Below are positions 52,452 through 60,991 of a stretch of DNA of 64,000 nucleotides, piece by piece. How positions within the stretch are numbered: position 1 is the stretch's first letter; the number at the start of each line of letters is the position of its first letter. This DNA is from Pseudomonas allokribbensis (lineage in GTDB: Bacteria > Pseudomonadota > Gammaproteobacteria > Pseudomonadales > Pseudomonadaceae), in contig NZ_CP062252.1 in assembly GCF_014863605.1 (NCBI RefSeq), forward strand, positions 4,039,001 to 4,103,000. Reading direction: 5' to 3'. The translations under genes were made by a program, and so were the position numbers. The notes beneath the pieces were generated by a model. It was not told where the DNA came from. It did not search any database and was given only the letters and a program-made list of their open reading frames with translations.

Positions 52452-52526
52452 TCAGTGCACAAACAGAGCGATCAGAATGATGATCGGGATTGGCACGCCG
52501 AGGAAAAACAGCAGTAGTGAGCGCAT
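52452..52526 (-). CDS. Very small hydrophobic membrane peptide (24 residues)
   Basis: The frame starts MRSLLLFFLGVPIP and is entirely hydrophobic, a single membrane helix with two prolines. AAGGAGAG lies seven bases upstream of ATG 52526, an unusually strong ribosome site for such a short frame. It sits 14 bases after the upstream membrane protein gene and before a strong terminator, so it is co-transcribed. Comparable peptides are common in pseudomonads; function unknown. Confidence 0.7.
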   Translation of the reverse strand: MRSLLLFFLGVPIPIIILIALFVH

Positions 52527-52540
52527 GGTGACTCTCCTTG

Positions 52541-53479
52541 TTAACGGACCGGAGGCAGTGTGGTCGTGGTGTAGGTTTCGACTTCGACGTACTCGACCGC
52601 ATCCCGGCGGCGACCGCCGAAGGTGGCCGACAGACTGGCGAAGAACGCACCGGCCAGCAGCGCGATGAACATCCACAACGAAGTCCAGGCAGCGACTTTG
52701 GCGGCGGTGTCAGCGGCTTGCTGTGCTTTGACCTTGGCGTCGGCAATCGCCTTTTGCGTACGAGCGTAGATTTCATCGACGCGACGTTCGGCGTCGGCCT
52801 GGGTCAGGTTGGTACGTTGCGCGACCAGTTGTGCAAGGTAGGTGCGATCCTCGGGGCTGAGCTGACCGTTGGCCAGGCTCTGGGCGAAGATCCGGGTCAC
52901 GGTGCCGCGAGCGGCGTCATCGCTGACGGCGGCAGGACGGTCATCGCGGAACAGGCTGTCGACGAAGTAACCGTACTGGTTGCTGTCGGTGTTCGCCGCT
53001 GCAGTCCCGGCCGCCTGAGTCATGGCACTGGCCGCACCACCGGCGACACTTGCACCGGCCTGCACACCACCGCTGACGATGCTGCTGACCGAGCCGACCA
53101 CCAGCGTCGCAGTAACCAGCGTGGCCACGCACCAGGCAAGGAAGCCATGGGCGGTGTCGCGGAAATACACCTCGTCACCGTGCATGTTCGCCCACTTCAC
53201 CCGCAGGCGACCGGCGATGTAGCCGCCCAGGCCGGAAGCGATGATTTGCGTCGCCGCCAGCCAGACAATTGTCGAAATGCCCAGGCCCTTGGCGCTGACG
53301 CCCTCCCCGGCCCACGGTGAAACAGCGGAGAAGCCCAGACCGAAACCGAGCAGCACCAGAATCAACGACAGTGCCGCAGCGGCTGCGGCCCCTGCGAAGA
53401 TCGCGCCCCAGGACACTCCTGAGACGTTGCTCGACTCGCCTTCGAAGGCAGGATAAAACCCATCAGAGGATCTATTCAT
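52541..53479 (-). CDS. Stress-type membrane protein with glycine-rich N-terminal spans
   Basis: A 312-residue protein: soluble start, spans GVSWGAIFAGAAAAAALSLILVLLGFGLGF (residues about 25-55), further spans near 75-90 and 115-150, then a charged coiled-coil segment (about 200-260, with QRTNLTQADAERRVDEIYARTQKAIADAKVKAQQ) and a final span at about 270-290. Ends with an ATTTLPP-like tail. Function is unknown. It begins a small operon with the 24-residue peptide, and the AT-rich 300-base region upstream probably holds its promoter. Confidence 0.7.
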   Translation of the reverse strand: MNRSSDGFYPAFEGESSNVSGVSWGAIFAGAAAAAALSLILVLLGFGLGFSAVSPWAGEGVSAKGLGISTIVWLAATQIIASGLGGYIAGRLRVKWANMHGDEVYFRDTAHGFLAWCVATLVTATLVVGSVSSIVSGGVQAGASVAGGAASAMTQAAGTAAANTDSNQYGYFVDSLFRDDRPAAVSDDAARGTVTRIFAQSLANGQLSPEDRTYLAQLVAQRTNLTQADAERRVDEIYARTQKAIADAKVKAQQAADTAAKVAAWTSLWMFIALLAGAFFASLSATFGGRRRDAVEYVEVETYTTTTLPPVR

Positions 53480-53777
53480 TGTTGTTCTGCTCCCGGCATG
53501 AAAAATGGTGTTACAACTCGTCAGCAGATGAATTGCAGTGACCGTGCCAGTCGCCAACATTAAATAAATCGTTGAAATTCAATCTCTTAAAAAGACTGAA
53601 CTTCCCAGGGCCATGCAATTTGCAACAACGGTCCGATATCAGCGGGCTTTATGCATTGGCACAAAAGCCCGGTCATTTGAGTTTGTATCAACTACAACAT
53701 GAAAGTTAATTTAAAGCGTTATTGCAAAATCTTGGCAAAATGCTGCCATTCCGTTTGAACCGATCAGCAGGCCCACC
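53480..53777. other. AT-rich intergenic region between the membrane protein and the response regulator
   Basis: About 300 bases containing the divergent promoters. I see no gene, repeat or convincing operator in it. Confidence 0.6.
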
Positions 53778-54461
53778 ATGACTCGCATCTTGACCATCGA
53801 AGACGACGCCGTGACCGCCCGGGAAATCGTCGCCGAACTCAGCAGCCACGGCCTCGACGTGGATTGGGTCGACAACGGCCGCGAAGGCCTGGACCGCGCC
53901 GTCAGCGGCAACTACGACCTGATCACCCTCGACCGCATGCTGCCCGAACTCGATGGTCTGGCCATCGTCACCACCCTGCGCACCATGGGTGTGTCCACGC
54001 CGATCCTGATGATCAGCGCGTTGTCCGACGTCGATGAGCGCGTGCGCGGCCTGCGCGCCGGCGGTGACGATTACCTGACCAAACCGTTCGCCACCGACGA
54101 AATGGCGGCCCGGGTCGAAGTGTTGCTGCGCCGGCAGCACAATGGCGGCACCCAGCCGACCACCCTGCGCGTAGCGGACCTTGAGCTCGACCTGATCAGC
54201 CATGAAGCCAGCCGCGCCGAGCAGGTGCTGACGCTGTTGCCCACCGAATACAAGTTGCTGGAATTCCTGATGCGCAACAGCGGCCAGATCCTGTCGCGGA
54301 TGATGATTTTCGAGGAAGTCTGGGGTTATCACTTCGACCCGGGGACCAACCTGATCGACGTCCACATCGGTCGCCTGCGCAAGAAGATCGACCCGCCGGG
54401 CAATGTCCCGCTGATCCGTACGGTGCGAGGCTCGGGTTATGTCATTGCCGAACCCGTCTGA
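53778..54461 (+). CDS. OmpR-family response regulator
   Basis: A 227-residue response regulator: receiver domain with acidic pair Asp9-Asp10, phosphorylation site Asp52 (LDRMLPELDG) and Lys in DDYLTKPF; a winged-helix output domain follows (LLPTEYKLLEFLMRNSGQILSR, DVHIGRLRKKIDPPG, RTVRGSGYVI). It overlaps the sensor kinase gene by 23 bases. The pair resembles CopRS/PfeRS-type systems but the signal is not evident; copCD at 2.3 kb is far away. Confidence 0.9.
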   Translation: MTRILTIEDDAVTAREIVAELSSHGLDVDWVDNGREGLDRAVSGNYDLITLDRMLPELDGLAIVTTLRTMGVSTPILMISALSDVDERVRGLRAGGDDYLTKPFATDEMAARVEVLLRRQHNGGTQPTTLRVADLELDLISHEASRAEQVLTLLPTEYKLLEFLMRNSGQILSRMMIFEEVWGYHFDPGTNLIDVHIGRLRKKIDPPGNVPLIRTVRGSGYVIAEPV

Positions 54462-55833
54462 CGGTTGGCGTTCCTCCAGCAGCCGGTTGCTGGCGCTTTA
54501 CAGTTCGTTGTTCGTGGCCTGGAGCGGGATCCTCATGGGGGTCATGTATTTCGAGGTCTCCGGTTACCTCGACAGCCTGGCCAAACATTCGCTGATGCAG
54601 CGTCAGCATCTGTTCTCGCACTTTCGCGGCGAGCAGCTCGAGGATGCACTCGCCGCCAGCATGACGTTCGATATCCGCGGCATCGATGCCTACGGCCTGT
54701 TCGCCGCCGACCACACCTACCTCGGCGGGGCTTTGCAGCAAATGCCTGCGGGCCTGCCGCTGGACGGCAAGATCCACGAATTGCGCGACTGCTCCGAATC
54801 CGACGATCCGACCCTACCCGCCGACAGTTGCGATGCGGTCGCCACCTCGACCCGCGACGGTCGCTGGCTGGTGCTGGTGCGCGACAACGGTTCGCTGTTC
54901 GCCGTGACCCGCATCATTCTGCGTGCATTGCTCTGGGGCGTTTCGCTGACAATCGTACCGGGGGTCATCGGCTGGCATTTGCTGCGGCGTCGGCCGTTGC
55001 GGCGGATCCGCGCGATTCAGGCCAGTGCCCAGTCGATTGTCGCCGGTGACCTGACTCACCGATTGCCCGTGTCCAATCGCCGCGACGAACTGGACATGCT
55101 CGCCGCCATCGTCAACGCCATGCTCGATCGCATCGAGCGTCTGATGAACGAAGTCAAAGGCGTGTGCGACAACATCGCCCACGACTTGCGCACTCCGCTG
55201 ACGCGTTTGCGGGCGCAGTTGTATCGCATGCAGCAACAGGCCGGCGAAGGCTCGCCGGAAGCGGCGCAACTGGATCTGGTGCTGGCCGAGGCCGATACGC
55301 TGATGGCGCGTTTTCGCGGTTTGCTGAGGATTTCCGAACTGGAAGATCGCCAGCGACGTTCGGGATTCGTCGAGCTCGATCCGGTGCGACTGCTGCAGGA
55401 ACTGCATGAGTTCTACCTGCCGCTGGCCGAGGAAGACGAACTGCGTTTCGAGCTGAACATGCCCGAAACCCTGCCGATGCTCAATGGTGACCGGGCGCTG
55501 TTGTTCGAGGCGCTGGCCAACCTGTTGAGCAACTCGATCAAGTTCACCCCGCCGGGAGGCACGGTGATTTTGCGTGGGGTGAATGATGCGGGGCATACGC
55601 GGATCGAGGTGCACGACTCCGGCCCCGGCATTCCCGAGTCGGAACGGGAAGCAGTGTTCCAGCGCTTCTATCGTGCAGAGGGTGGGCAACCGCAAAGCGG
55701 TTTCGGACTGGGGCTGTCGATCGTTGCGGCGATTGTCAGCCTGCACGGGTTCAGTCTTGAGGTGGGTCGCAGCGATCTGGGCGGGGCGAAACTGGTGCTT
55801 GATTGCCGGCAGAGGCTGATTTCACAGACCTGA
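54439..55833 (+). CDS. Sensor histidine kinase
   Basis: A 464-residue kinase with two spans (about 18-40 and 160-182), a periplasmic sensor domain of about 115 residues between them, a HAMP domain, the dimerisation helix with His248 in NIAHDLRTPLTRL, and an ATPase domain (NLLSNSIKFTPPGG, VHDSGPGIP, GFGLGLSIVAAIV). The periplasmic loop has a CSESDDPTLPADSCD segment with two cysteines, possibly a disulfide. Start overlaps the regulator gene, so the pair is coupled. Confidence 0.9.
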   Translation: MSLPNPSDGWRSSSSRLLALYSSLFVAWSGILMGVMYFEVSGYLDSLAKHSLMQRQHLFSHFRGEQLEDALAASMTFDIRGIDAYGLFAADHTYLGGALQQMPAGLPLDGKIHELRDCSESDDPTLPADSCDAVATSTRDGRWLVLVRDNGSLFAVTRIILRALLWGVSLTIVPGVIGWHLLRRRPLRRIRAIQASAQSIVAGDLTHRLPVSNRRDELDMLAAIVNAMLDRIERLMNEVKGVCDNIAHDLRTPLTRLRAQLYRMQQQAGEGSPEAAQLDLVLAEADTLMARFRGLLRISELEDRQRRSGFVELDPVRLLQELHEFYLPLAEEDELRFELNMPETLPMLNGDRALLFEALANLLSNSIKFTPPGGTVILRGVNDAGHTRIEVHDSGPGIPESEREAVFQRFYRAEGGQPQSGFGLGLSIVAAIVSLHGFSLEVGRSDLGGAKLVLDCRQRLISQT

Positions 55834-55845
55834 TTTTTGGGCAGG

Positions 55846-55874
55846 GATCGTTCCCACTTTGCGTGGGAACGATC
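55846..55874. terminator. Inverted repeat GATCGTTCCCAC between convergent genes
   Basis: Perfect 12-bp arms with a 5-base loop. Same arm sequence as the 1471-1502 palindrome, so it belongs to a dispersed repeat class that doubles as a terminator. Confidence 0.65.
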
Positions 55875-55881
55875 ATGAAAC

Positions 55882-56292
55882 TCAGGCCGGGTAGTTAGCG
55901 CGCAGCGCTTCGAGGCCGCCCTGATAGATGCCGCTGAACAGCGCCACCACTTCCTCATCGCTCACGCCCTTGGCCGTGAAGCGTCCCGACCACGTCACCC
56001 GCGCGCCCTGCCCTTGGGCGTCGACGCGAATCGTCGCCAGATAATCCGTGGCCGGAAACGGTGCCTGCTCGATCGAGTAGCTGTAGGTCTTGCCCGCGTT
56101 ATCGAACGTCTCCAGACGCTCGATCACCACCGCGCCGTCGGCGGTTTGCAGGGTGCGTACACGACCGCCGTCGCTCAGCTCACTCTTGGGAATGAACGGC
56201 AGCCAGTCCGGCAGCGTGTTGAAGCCGCCGATCAATTGCCAGACCTGATCGGCCGAGGCCGGGATGTCGATGAATGCTGATGCTGTTGCCAT
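55882..56292 (-). CDS. SRPBCC/START-fold protein (polyketide cyclase-like)
   Basis: A 136-residue single-domain protein. The opening ATASAFIDIPASADQVWQLIGGFNTLPDWLPF and DYLATIRVDAQGQGARVTWSGRF are typical of the SRPBCC superfamily, which binds small hydrophobic ligands. It is the third gene of an AKR-SDR-SRPBCC minus-strand operon, 24 bases after the SDR gene. No catalytic residue is obvious. A ligand-binding or accessory role in the same pathway is likely. Confidence 0.8.
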   Translation of the reverse strand: MATASAFIDIPASADQVWQLIGGFNTLPDWLPFIPKSELSDGGRVRTLQTADGAVVIERLETFDNAGKTYSYSIEQAPFPATDYLATIRVDAQGQGARVTWSGRFTAKGVSDEEVVALFSGIYQGGLEALRANYPA

Positions 56293-56316
56293 AAATAAAC
56301 GTCTCTCTTGAGGAAT

Positions 56317-57114
56317 TCAGATTGCCAGGCTGTCGACCACGCCGCCGTCGACGCGCAATGCCGCGCCGGTGGTGGCCGAGGACAGCGGTGAAGCGATGTA
56401 GGTCACCAGGTGCGCGACTTCTTCGACATTGGCCACGCGCTGGATGATCGAGGTCGGGCGTGCCCGGCGCACAAACGCGTCGGCTTCGTCCCGCAGGCTG
56501 CGGCCGGACTCTGCGGCGGCATCCTTGAGCATCTCTTCGACGCCGTCGGTGAAGGTCGGCCCCGGCAGGATTGCATTGACCGTCACCCCGGTCCCGGCCA
56601 AGCGTTTGGCCAGGCCATGGGACACCGCGAGGTTGGCGCTTTTGGTCACGCCGTAGTTGATCATGTCGGCCGGGGTGGCCACGCCGGATTCCGAAGACAG
56701 GAAGATCACCCGACCCCAGCCCTGCTCGACCATCGCCGGCACGTAATGTCGCGACAGGCGCACGCCGGAGATCACGTTGATTTCATAGAAGCGCGTCCAC
56801 TCATCGTCGGGTGCGTCGAAGAAGTCCACGGCGTTGTAGATCCCGAGGTTGTTCACCAGGATGTCGGCTTTCGGTTCGGCGGCGAACAGTTTCTGCGCGC
56901 CTTCAGCCGTGCCCAGATCCGCCGTCAGACCGCGCAGTTTCGCGCCCGGAACGGCTTGCCGAATGCTCGCCAGTGCCTGCTCGACCTTGGCCGCGTCGCG
57001 ACCGATCACCACCACCGTGGCGCCCGCCTCGGCCAGCGACTGGCTGATGCCCAAACCGATACCTGCCGTGCTGCCGCTGACAATCGCCAGTTTCCCGCTC
57101 AGATCGATCTTCAT
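56317..57114 (-). CDS. Short-chain dehydrogenase/reductase
   Basis: A 265-residue classical SDR: IVSGSTAGIGLGISQSLAEAG, NNLGIYNA (Leu replaces the usual Ala of NNAG), the catalytic Ser and Tyr-x-x-x-Lys in LSSESGVATPADMINYGVTKSANLA, and the end TGAALRVDGGVVDSLAI. Its ATG overlaps the aldo/keto reductase stop by four bases. The pair probably acts on the same carbonyl substrate. Confidence 0.88.
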   Translation of the reverse strand: MKIDLSGKLAIVSGSTAGIGLGISQSLAEAGATVVVIGRDAAKVEQALASIRQAVPGAKLRGLTADLGTAEGAQKLFAAEPKADILVNNLGIYNAVDFFDAPDDEWTRFYEINVISGVRLSRHYVPAMVEQGWGRVIFLSSESGVATPADMINYGVTKSANLAVSHGLAKRLAGTGVTVNAILPGPTFTDGVEEMLKDAAAESGRSLRDEADAFVRRARPTSIIQRVANVEEVAHLVTYIASPLSSATTGAALRVDGGVVDSLAI

Positions 57115-58133
57115 GCTTTCACCTCGTCGATAGGTAATGGTGCACGTTCGGACACCAGTTTCGCTTCACGCATGGCCTGCCAGAAACCGGCCGGAATGAC
57201 CGCCGACAGCGCCGCTACATCTTCAGCGATGCGCCCCGGTTTGCTCGCGCCGGGAATCACTGCCGCCACGGCCGGATTGGCCAGCGAGAATTGTAGTGCA
57301 GCCGCTTTGACATCCACGCCGTGGACGGCGGCGATGCGTTTGATCTGCTCGACCCTGGCAATGATTTGCGGGCTGGCCTTCTGGTATTCGAAGTGCGCGC
57401 CACCGGCCAGGATTCCCGAGCTATATGGGCCGCCAACAACGATTTCAACGTTCTGCGCCCGCGCCGAATCCATCAGACGCTGCAAGGCGCGGTCGTGATC
57501 GAGCAAGGTGTAGCGGCCGGCCAACAGGAAGCCGTCAGGCTGCGCCTCGGTCAGGTCGAGCGTCAACTCGCACGGCTCGACTTTATTCACGCCCAGGCCC
57601 CAGCCCTTGATCACGCCTTCTTCACGCAGGCGGGTCAGGACTTTGAAGGCCCCGGTGCGGGCCTGATTGAAATACTCCAGCCATTGGTCGCCGTAGAAGT
57701 CCTGAGCGATGTCGTGCACCCAGACGATGTCGAGGCGATCGGTTTTCAGGCGTTCGAGGCTGTCTTCAATCGAGCGCAGGGTGGCGTCGGCGCTGTAGTC
57801 GTTGACGATCCTGTTCGGGCGGCCGTGTTCGAACACCCCGCTCTTTTCGCCCAGATCCCGGGCGGCGGCGTCTTCGACTTCATCGAGAATGACCCGGCCG
57901 ACCTTGGTGCTGAGCACATAGTCATCGCGCTTGTAGCGGGACAGTGCTTCGCCGAGGCGGATTTCCGACAGGCCCGAGCCGTAGAACGGCGCGGTGTCGA
58001 AGTAACGCACGCCGGCATCCCACGCCGCATGCACGGTGGCCTGGGCTTCTTCCTCGGGAATGGCGCGGAACATGTTGCCCAGTGGCGCGGTGCCGAAGCC
58101 CAGCTGGCCGGGCAGTTTGTCTTTCAAGCTCAT
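57111..58133 (-). CDS. Aldo/keto reductase
   Basis: A 340-residue (beta/alpha)8 NADP-dependent oxidoreductase. The start GFGTAPLGNMFRAIPEEEAQATVHAAWDAGVRYFDTAPFYGSG has the catalytic Asp and Tyr; the substrate loop region and DRLDIVWVHDI follow, and RIAEDVAALSAVIPAGFW ends it. It resembles L-fucose/D-threo-aldose dehydrogenases of the AKR family. First gene of an AKR-SDR-SRPBCC operon, divergent from a LysR regulator that probably controls it. Substrate unknown. Confidence 0.88.
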   Translation of the reverse strand: MSLKDKLPGQLGFGTAPLGNMFRAIPEEEAQATVHAAWDAGVRYFDTAPFYGSGLSEIRLGEALSRYKRDDYVLSTKVGRVILDEVEDAAARDLGEKSGVFEHGRPNRIVNDYSADATLRSIEDSLERLKTDRLDIVWVHDIAQDFYGDQWLEYFNQARTGAFKVLTRLREEGVIKGWGLGVNKVEPCELTLDLTEAQPDGFLLAGRYTLLDHDRALQRLMDSARAQNVEIVVGGPYSSGILAGGAHFEYQKASPQIIARVEQIKRIAAVHGVDVKAAALQFSLANPAVAAVIPGASKPGRIAEDVAALSAVIPAGFWQAMREAKLVSERAPLPIDEVKA

Positions 58134-58246
58134 GGGGATTTCCTCGTAGTGTCTGGGTCGTGGTTGACCGTTGAGCAGATCCTAGATTGCGACACTCAGA
58201 CCGTCCAAGACATAATGTGCAGCACTTGAGTCCCTATAGGTCTGAC

Positions 58247-59146
58247 ATGATCGATTTCCGCCAATTGCGCTACTTCGTGGTCGTCGCCGAGGAAGAGCAC
58301 GTCGGCCGCGCGGCCGAGCGCTTGCACATTTCCCAGTCGCCCCTGAGCCGGCAGATCGCCCAGCTCGAAGAACGCCTGGGCCTGACCCTGTTCGAACGCA
58401 GCCAGCAACGCATCCGCCTGACCCGCGACGGCCATACGTTCCTTGCCGAAACCCGCGCCTTGCTGACCCACGCCAATCGCCTGGAATCCCTCGGCAAACG
58501 CCTGGGTCGTGGTGAAGAAGGCGGTTTGTGTATCGGCTACATCGAGAACGCCATGCACGCGGGCGTATTGCCCAATGCCTTGCGCGTGTTGCGGGCAGAT
58601 CGGCCGAACGTGCATGTCGCGCTGTACAACCTCAGCTCCGCCGAACAACTCGAAGGCCTGCGTCAGCGTAGTCTCGATATCGCACTGGTCAGCGAACCGC
58701 CGACGACCGACGATCCTGACTTGCTGGGCTTCCAGGTGCTGGACGATCCGATGCTGCTGGCGCTGCCGGAGCAGCATCCATTGGCCACACAGGCATCGCT
58801 GACCCCGGAGGATCTGGCCACTCAGGAGTGGATCGGCGTGCAACCCCGTCAGGACGCGGGCGACGATTTTGTGAGTGCCTGCCTGCGCGCCGGCTTCACC
58901 CCGGATGTGCGGATGCAGGCGACCGAGCCGTTCACCGCACTGGGGCTGGTTGCTTCGGGGCTCGGGATTGCGATGATCCAGAAAGGCCTGAGCCACAACG
59001 CCCCGCCGGGTGTGGTGTTGCGGGAGGTGCCTTGGTTGGCATTTACCACGCCGTTGTGGGCGGCTTGGCATCGGATTAATTTGCGGCCGTTGGTGGAGAC
59101 TTTCAGGACGGTACTGACGGGCTCGGACATCTCAGGCGCCAGATAA
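58247..59146 (+). CDS. LysR family transcriptional regulator
   Basis: A 299-residue LysR protein: MIDFRQLRYFVVVAEEEHVGRAAERLHISQSPLSRQIAQLEERLG, then an effector domain with ALVSEPPTTDDPDLLGFQVLDDPMLLALPEQHPLA. It resembles BenM/CatM-type regulators in its N-terminal region. It is divergent from the aldo/keto reductase operon with 113 bases between. ATG 58247 is preferred; the frame is open 20 codons further upstream into the promoter. Confidence 0.87.
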   Translation: MIDFRQLRYFVVVAEEEHVGRAAERLHISQSPLSRQIAQLEERLGLTLFERSQQRIRLTRDGHTFLAETRALLTHANRLESLGKRLGRGEEGGLCIGYIENAMHAGVLPNALRVLRADRPNVHVALYNLSSAEQLEGLRQRSLDIALVSEPPTTDDPDLLGFQVLDDPMLLALPEQHPLATQASLTPEDLATQEWIGVQPRQDAGDDFVSACLRAGFTPDVRMQATEPFTALGLVASGLGIAMIQKGLSHNAPPGVVLREVPWLAFTTPLWAAWHRINLRPLVETFRTVLTGSDISGAR

Positions 59147-59154
59147 TCCGCTGG

Positions 59155-59252
59155 CCCCTCACCCTAACCCTCTCCCCGAGGGAGAGGGGACTGATCGGGG
59201 GATATTGACGTGATACAGCAACCTGAAAAATCTAGTGTGAATCCATAATCAG
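59155..59252. repeat. Flanking repeat A of the DUF559 gene
   Basis: CCCTCACCCTAACCCTCTCC, an inverted CCCTCT/AGAGGG core and ACTGATCGGGGGATATT are followed by GAATCCATAATC. Copy B at 59703 has the same order. Copy C at 59846 has the core inverted. Confidence 0.75.
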
Positions 59253-59322
59253 GTTGATCCGGCACTGCCGGTTGGTCTGGTCTACAGTAATTTTTCCATC
59301 CCACTTCACAAGGACGTGAAGC

Positions 59323-59694
59323 ATGCAAAATCGCCCTACCCTCGACCAACGCCGATTCGCCCGCCGTTTACGCGCCAGCCAGACCGATTGCGAGCAGATG
59401 CTCTGGCATCGGCTGCGTGCGCGGCAGGTGGCGGGGTTGAAGTTTCGGCGGCAGGTGCCTATTCCGCCGTTTGTGCTGGATTTTTATTGTGTGGAGTTGA
59501 GGTTGGCGGTGGAGCTGGATGGGGGGCAGCATTTTGAGGCGGCGGGAGAGGTTCATGATCGGCGGCGTACGCTCTATCTTCAGCGGCTTGGGATTGAGGT
59601 GGTGCGGTTCAGTAATCTTGAGGTGATTCAGCAGATGGATGATGTTTTGGAGCAGATTGTCAGGATCGCGGAGGAACTTCGATTGCGACGTTGA
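59323..59694 (+). CDS. DUF559 endonuclease-like protein
   Basis: A 123-residue protein of the DUF559 family, related to Vsr and restriction endonuclease folds. Visible landmarks are ARRLRASQTDCEQMLWHRLRARQVAGLKFRRQVPI, FVLDFYCVELRLAVELDGGQH (acidic residues of the active-site core) and LQRLGIEVVRFSN. It may cut DNA or serve a mobile element. Its codon use is biased to weaker-synonym codons compared with neighbours, and the gene is bracketed by long repeats, suggesting a mobile cassette. Function unproven. Confidence 0.85.
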   Translation: MQNRPTLDQRRFARRLRASQTDCEQMLWHRLRARQVAGLKFRRQVPIPPFVLDFYCVELRLAVELDGGQHFEAAGEVHDRRRTLYLQRLGIEVVRFSNLEVIQQMDDVLEQIVRIAEELRLRR

Positions 59695-59702
59695 TCCGAA
59701 AG

Positions 59703-59802
59703 CGCCCTCACCCTAGCCCTCTCCCAGAGGGAGAGGGAACTGATTGGGGGATATTCGAGAAGTCCGCCGACGTGGGCGAACTGTTTTGAATCCATAATCG
59801 AC
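59703..59802. repeat. Flanking repeat B of the DUF559 gene
   Basis: Direct repeat of the 59155 element: CCCTCACCCTAGCCCTCTCC, GAGGGAGAGGG, ACTGATTGGGGGATATT and TTTGAATCCATAATC. About 100 bases with moderate identity outside the core. Confidence 0.75.
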
Positions 59803-59845
59803 TCGGTTTTTCAGGTCGATGCATGACCTGAGACACTGCGGTCGG

Positions 59846-59882
59846 CCCCCTCTCCCTCCGGGAGAGGGCTGGGGTGAGGGGC
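59846..59882. repeat. Inverted copy C of the DUF559-flanking repeat core
   Basis: CCCTCTCCCTCCGGGAGAGG followed by GCTGGGGTGAGGG: the same core in reverse orientation, which makes a pair with copy B. Confidence 0.7.
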
Positions 59883-59909
59883 TTTGGGGAGTTAGTAACA
59901 ACATCGGAA

Positions 59910-60827
59910 TCAGCCCCCCAACCGCGCCCACCCCGCCACCAACTGCGCACTGATGCTCACCCCGCCACACACCACAATCACCACATCCCGAGCCCCCGCC
60001 AGCGCCGGATGATCCAGATAAGCCACCGCCAGCGACACCCCGCACGCCGGCTCCACCAGTTGCCGCAAATCACTGGCATAACGCACCACGCCCATGATCG
60101 CGTCGTCATCGGACAGCACCAGGCATTCGTGGTCGAACTCGCCGATGTGCTGCACCGGCCACTCCGCCACTTGTGCGGCGCCAAGGGAGGTGGCGACGGT
60201 GTCGATCTTGCTCAGGCGCACCGGGTGGCCGGCCTGTACGGCGGCGGCAAACGAGGCGGCGCCCTGGGTTTCGCAGGTGATGATTCGGCAGTCACGCCGG
60301 TCATGGCGCAGCAGTCCGGTGAGAATTCCTGCGAGCAATCCCCCGCCGCCGACCGAGGTGACCACGGTGTCGACCTGCGGGCAGTCTTCGAGGATTTCAT
60401 CGATCATTGTGCTGTGCCCTTGCCACAACACCGGGTGATCGAAGGCCGGGACGTATTCGGTGTCCGCCGCGCTGGCCAGTTCACGGGCGCGCTGATTGGC
60501 CTCATCCCAGACTTTGCCATGGACGATGACTTCGGCACCGGTGCGACGAATGCGCGCGCGGGTGGCTTCGGGGGTGGTGTGTGGCACCACGATGCAGGCT
60601 TGCAGGCCCAGGCTGACCGCCGCCACCGCCGTCGCAAGACCTGCATTGCCACCGGACGGACAGACAACTTTGCGCTTGCCCTGCGCCACTGCCTGACTGC
60701 ACAGCAGACCCATGCCGCGCAGTTTGAAAGAACCACAGGGTTGCAGGTTTTCCAGTTTCAGCCAGATACGCCGGGAAGTGGTCGACAGGGTCGGATGGAG
60801 GATCAACGGCGTGCGGATGTGCAGCAT
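59910..60827 (-). CDS. PLP-dependent L-serine/threonine dehydratase-like protein
   Basis: A 305-residue fold-type II PLP enzyme. The PLP lysine is in CGSFKLRGMG, with SGGNAGLATAVAA for phosphate and SVGGGGLLAGI as the glycine loop; it ends near VVCGGVSISAQ. It lacks the regulatory ACT domain of IlvA. It likely deaminates serine or threonine to pyruvate or 2-oxobutyrate. The small size agrees with eukaryotic-type serine dehydratases. It stands alone. Confidence 0.87.
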   Translation of the reverse strand: MLHIRTPLILHPTLSTTSRRIWLKLENLQPCGSFKLRGMGLLCSQAVAQGKRKVVCPSGGNAGLATAVAAVSLGLQACIVVPHTTPEATRARIRRTGAEVIVHGKVWDEANQRARELASAADTEYVPAFDHPVLWQGHSTMIDEILEDCPQVDTVVTSVGGGGLLAGILTGLLRHDRRDCRIITCETQGAASFAAAVQAGHPVRLSKIDTVATSLGAAQVAEWPVQHIGEFDHECLVLSDDDAIMGVVRYASDLRQLVEPACGVSLAVAYLDHPALAGARDVVIVVCGGVSISAQLVAGWARLGG

Positions 60828-60991
60828 GGCGGACTCCTGATTACGCCACGCCCGGGCGACCAGTTCGCCGGCGCGTGGACGGTTGAAGTCGAAACGTCCC
60901 TGTCTGAAGCTTAGTTCACCCTGCCCCCTCGACGGTAAACGCCGGGGATCGTGCAGCGATCTACACTGAACGGAACAGCCGTGAGGTGCCT

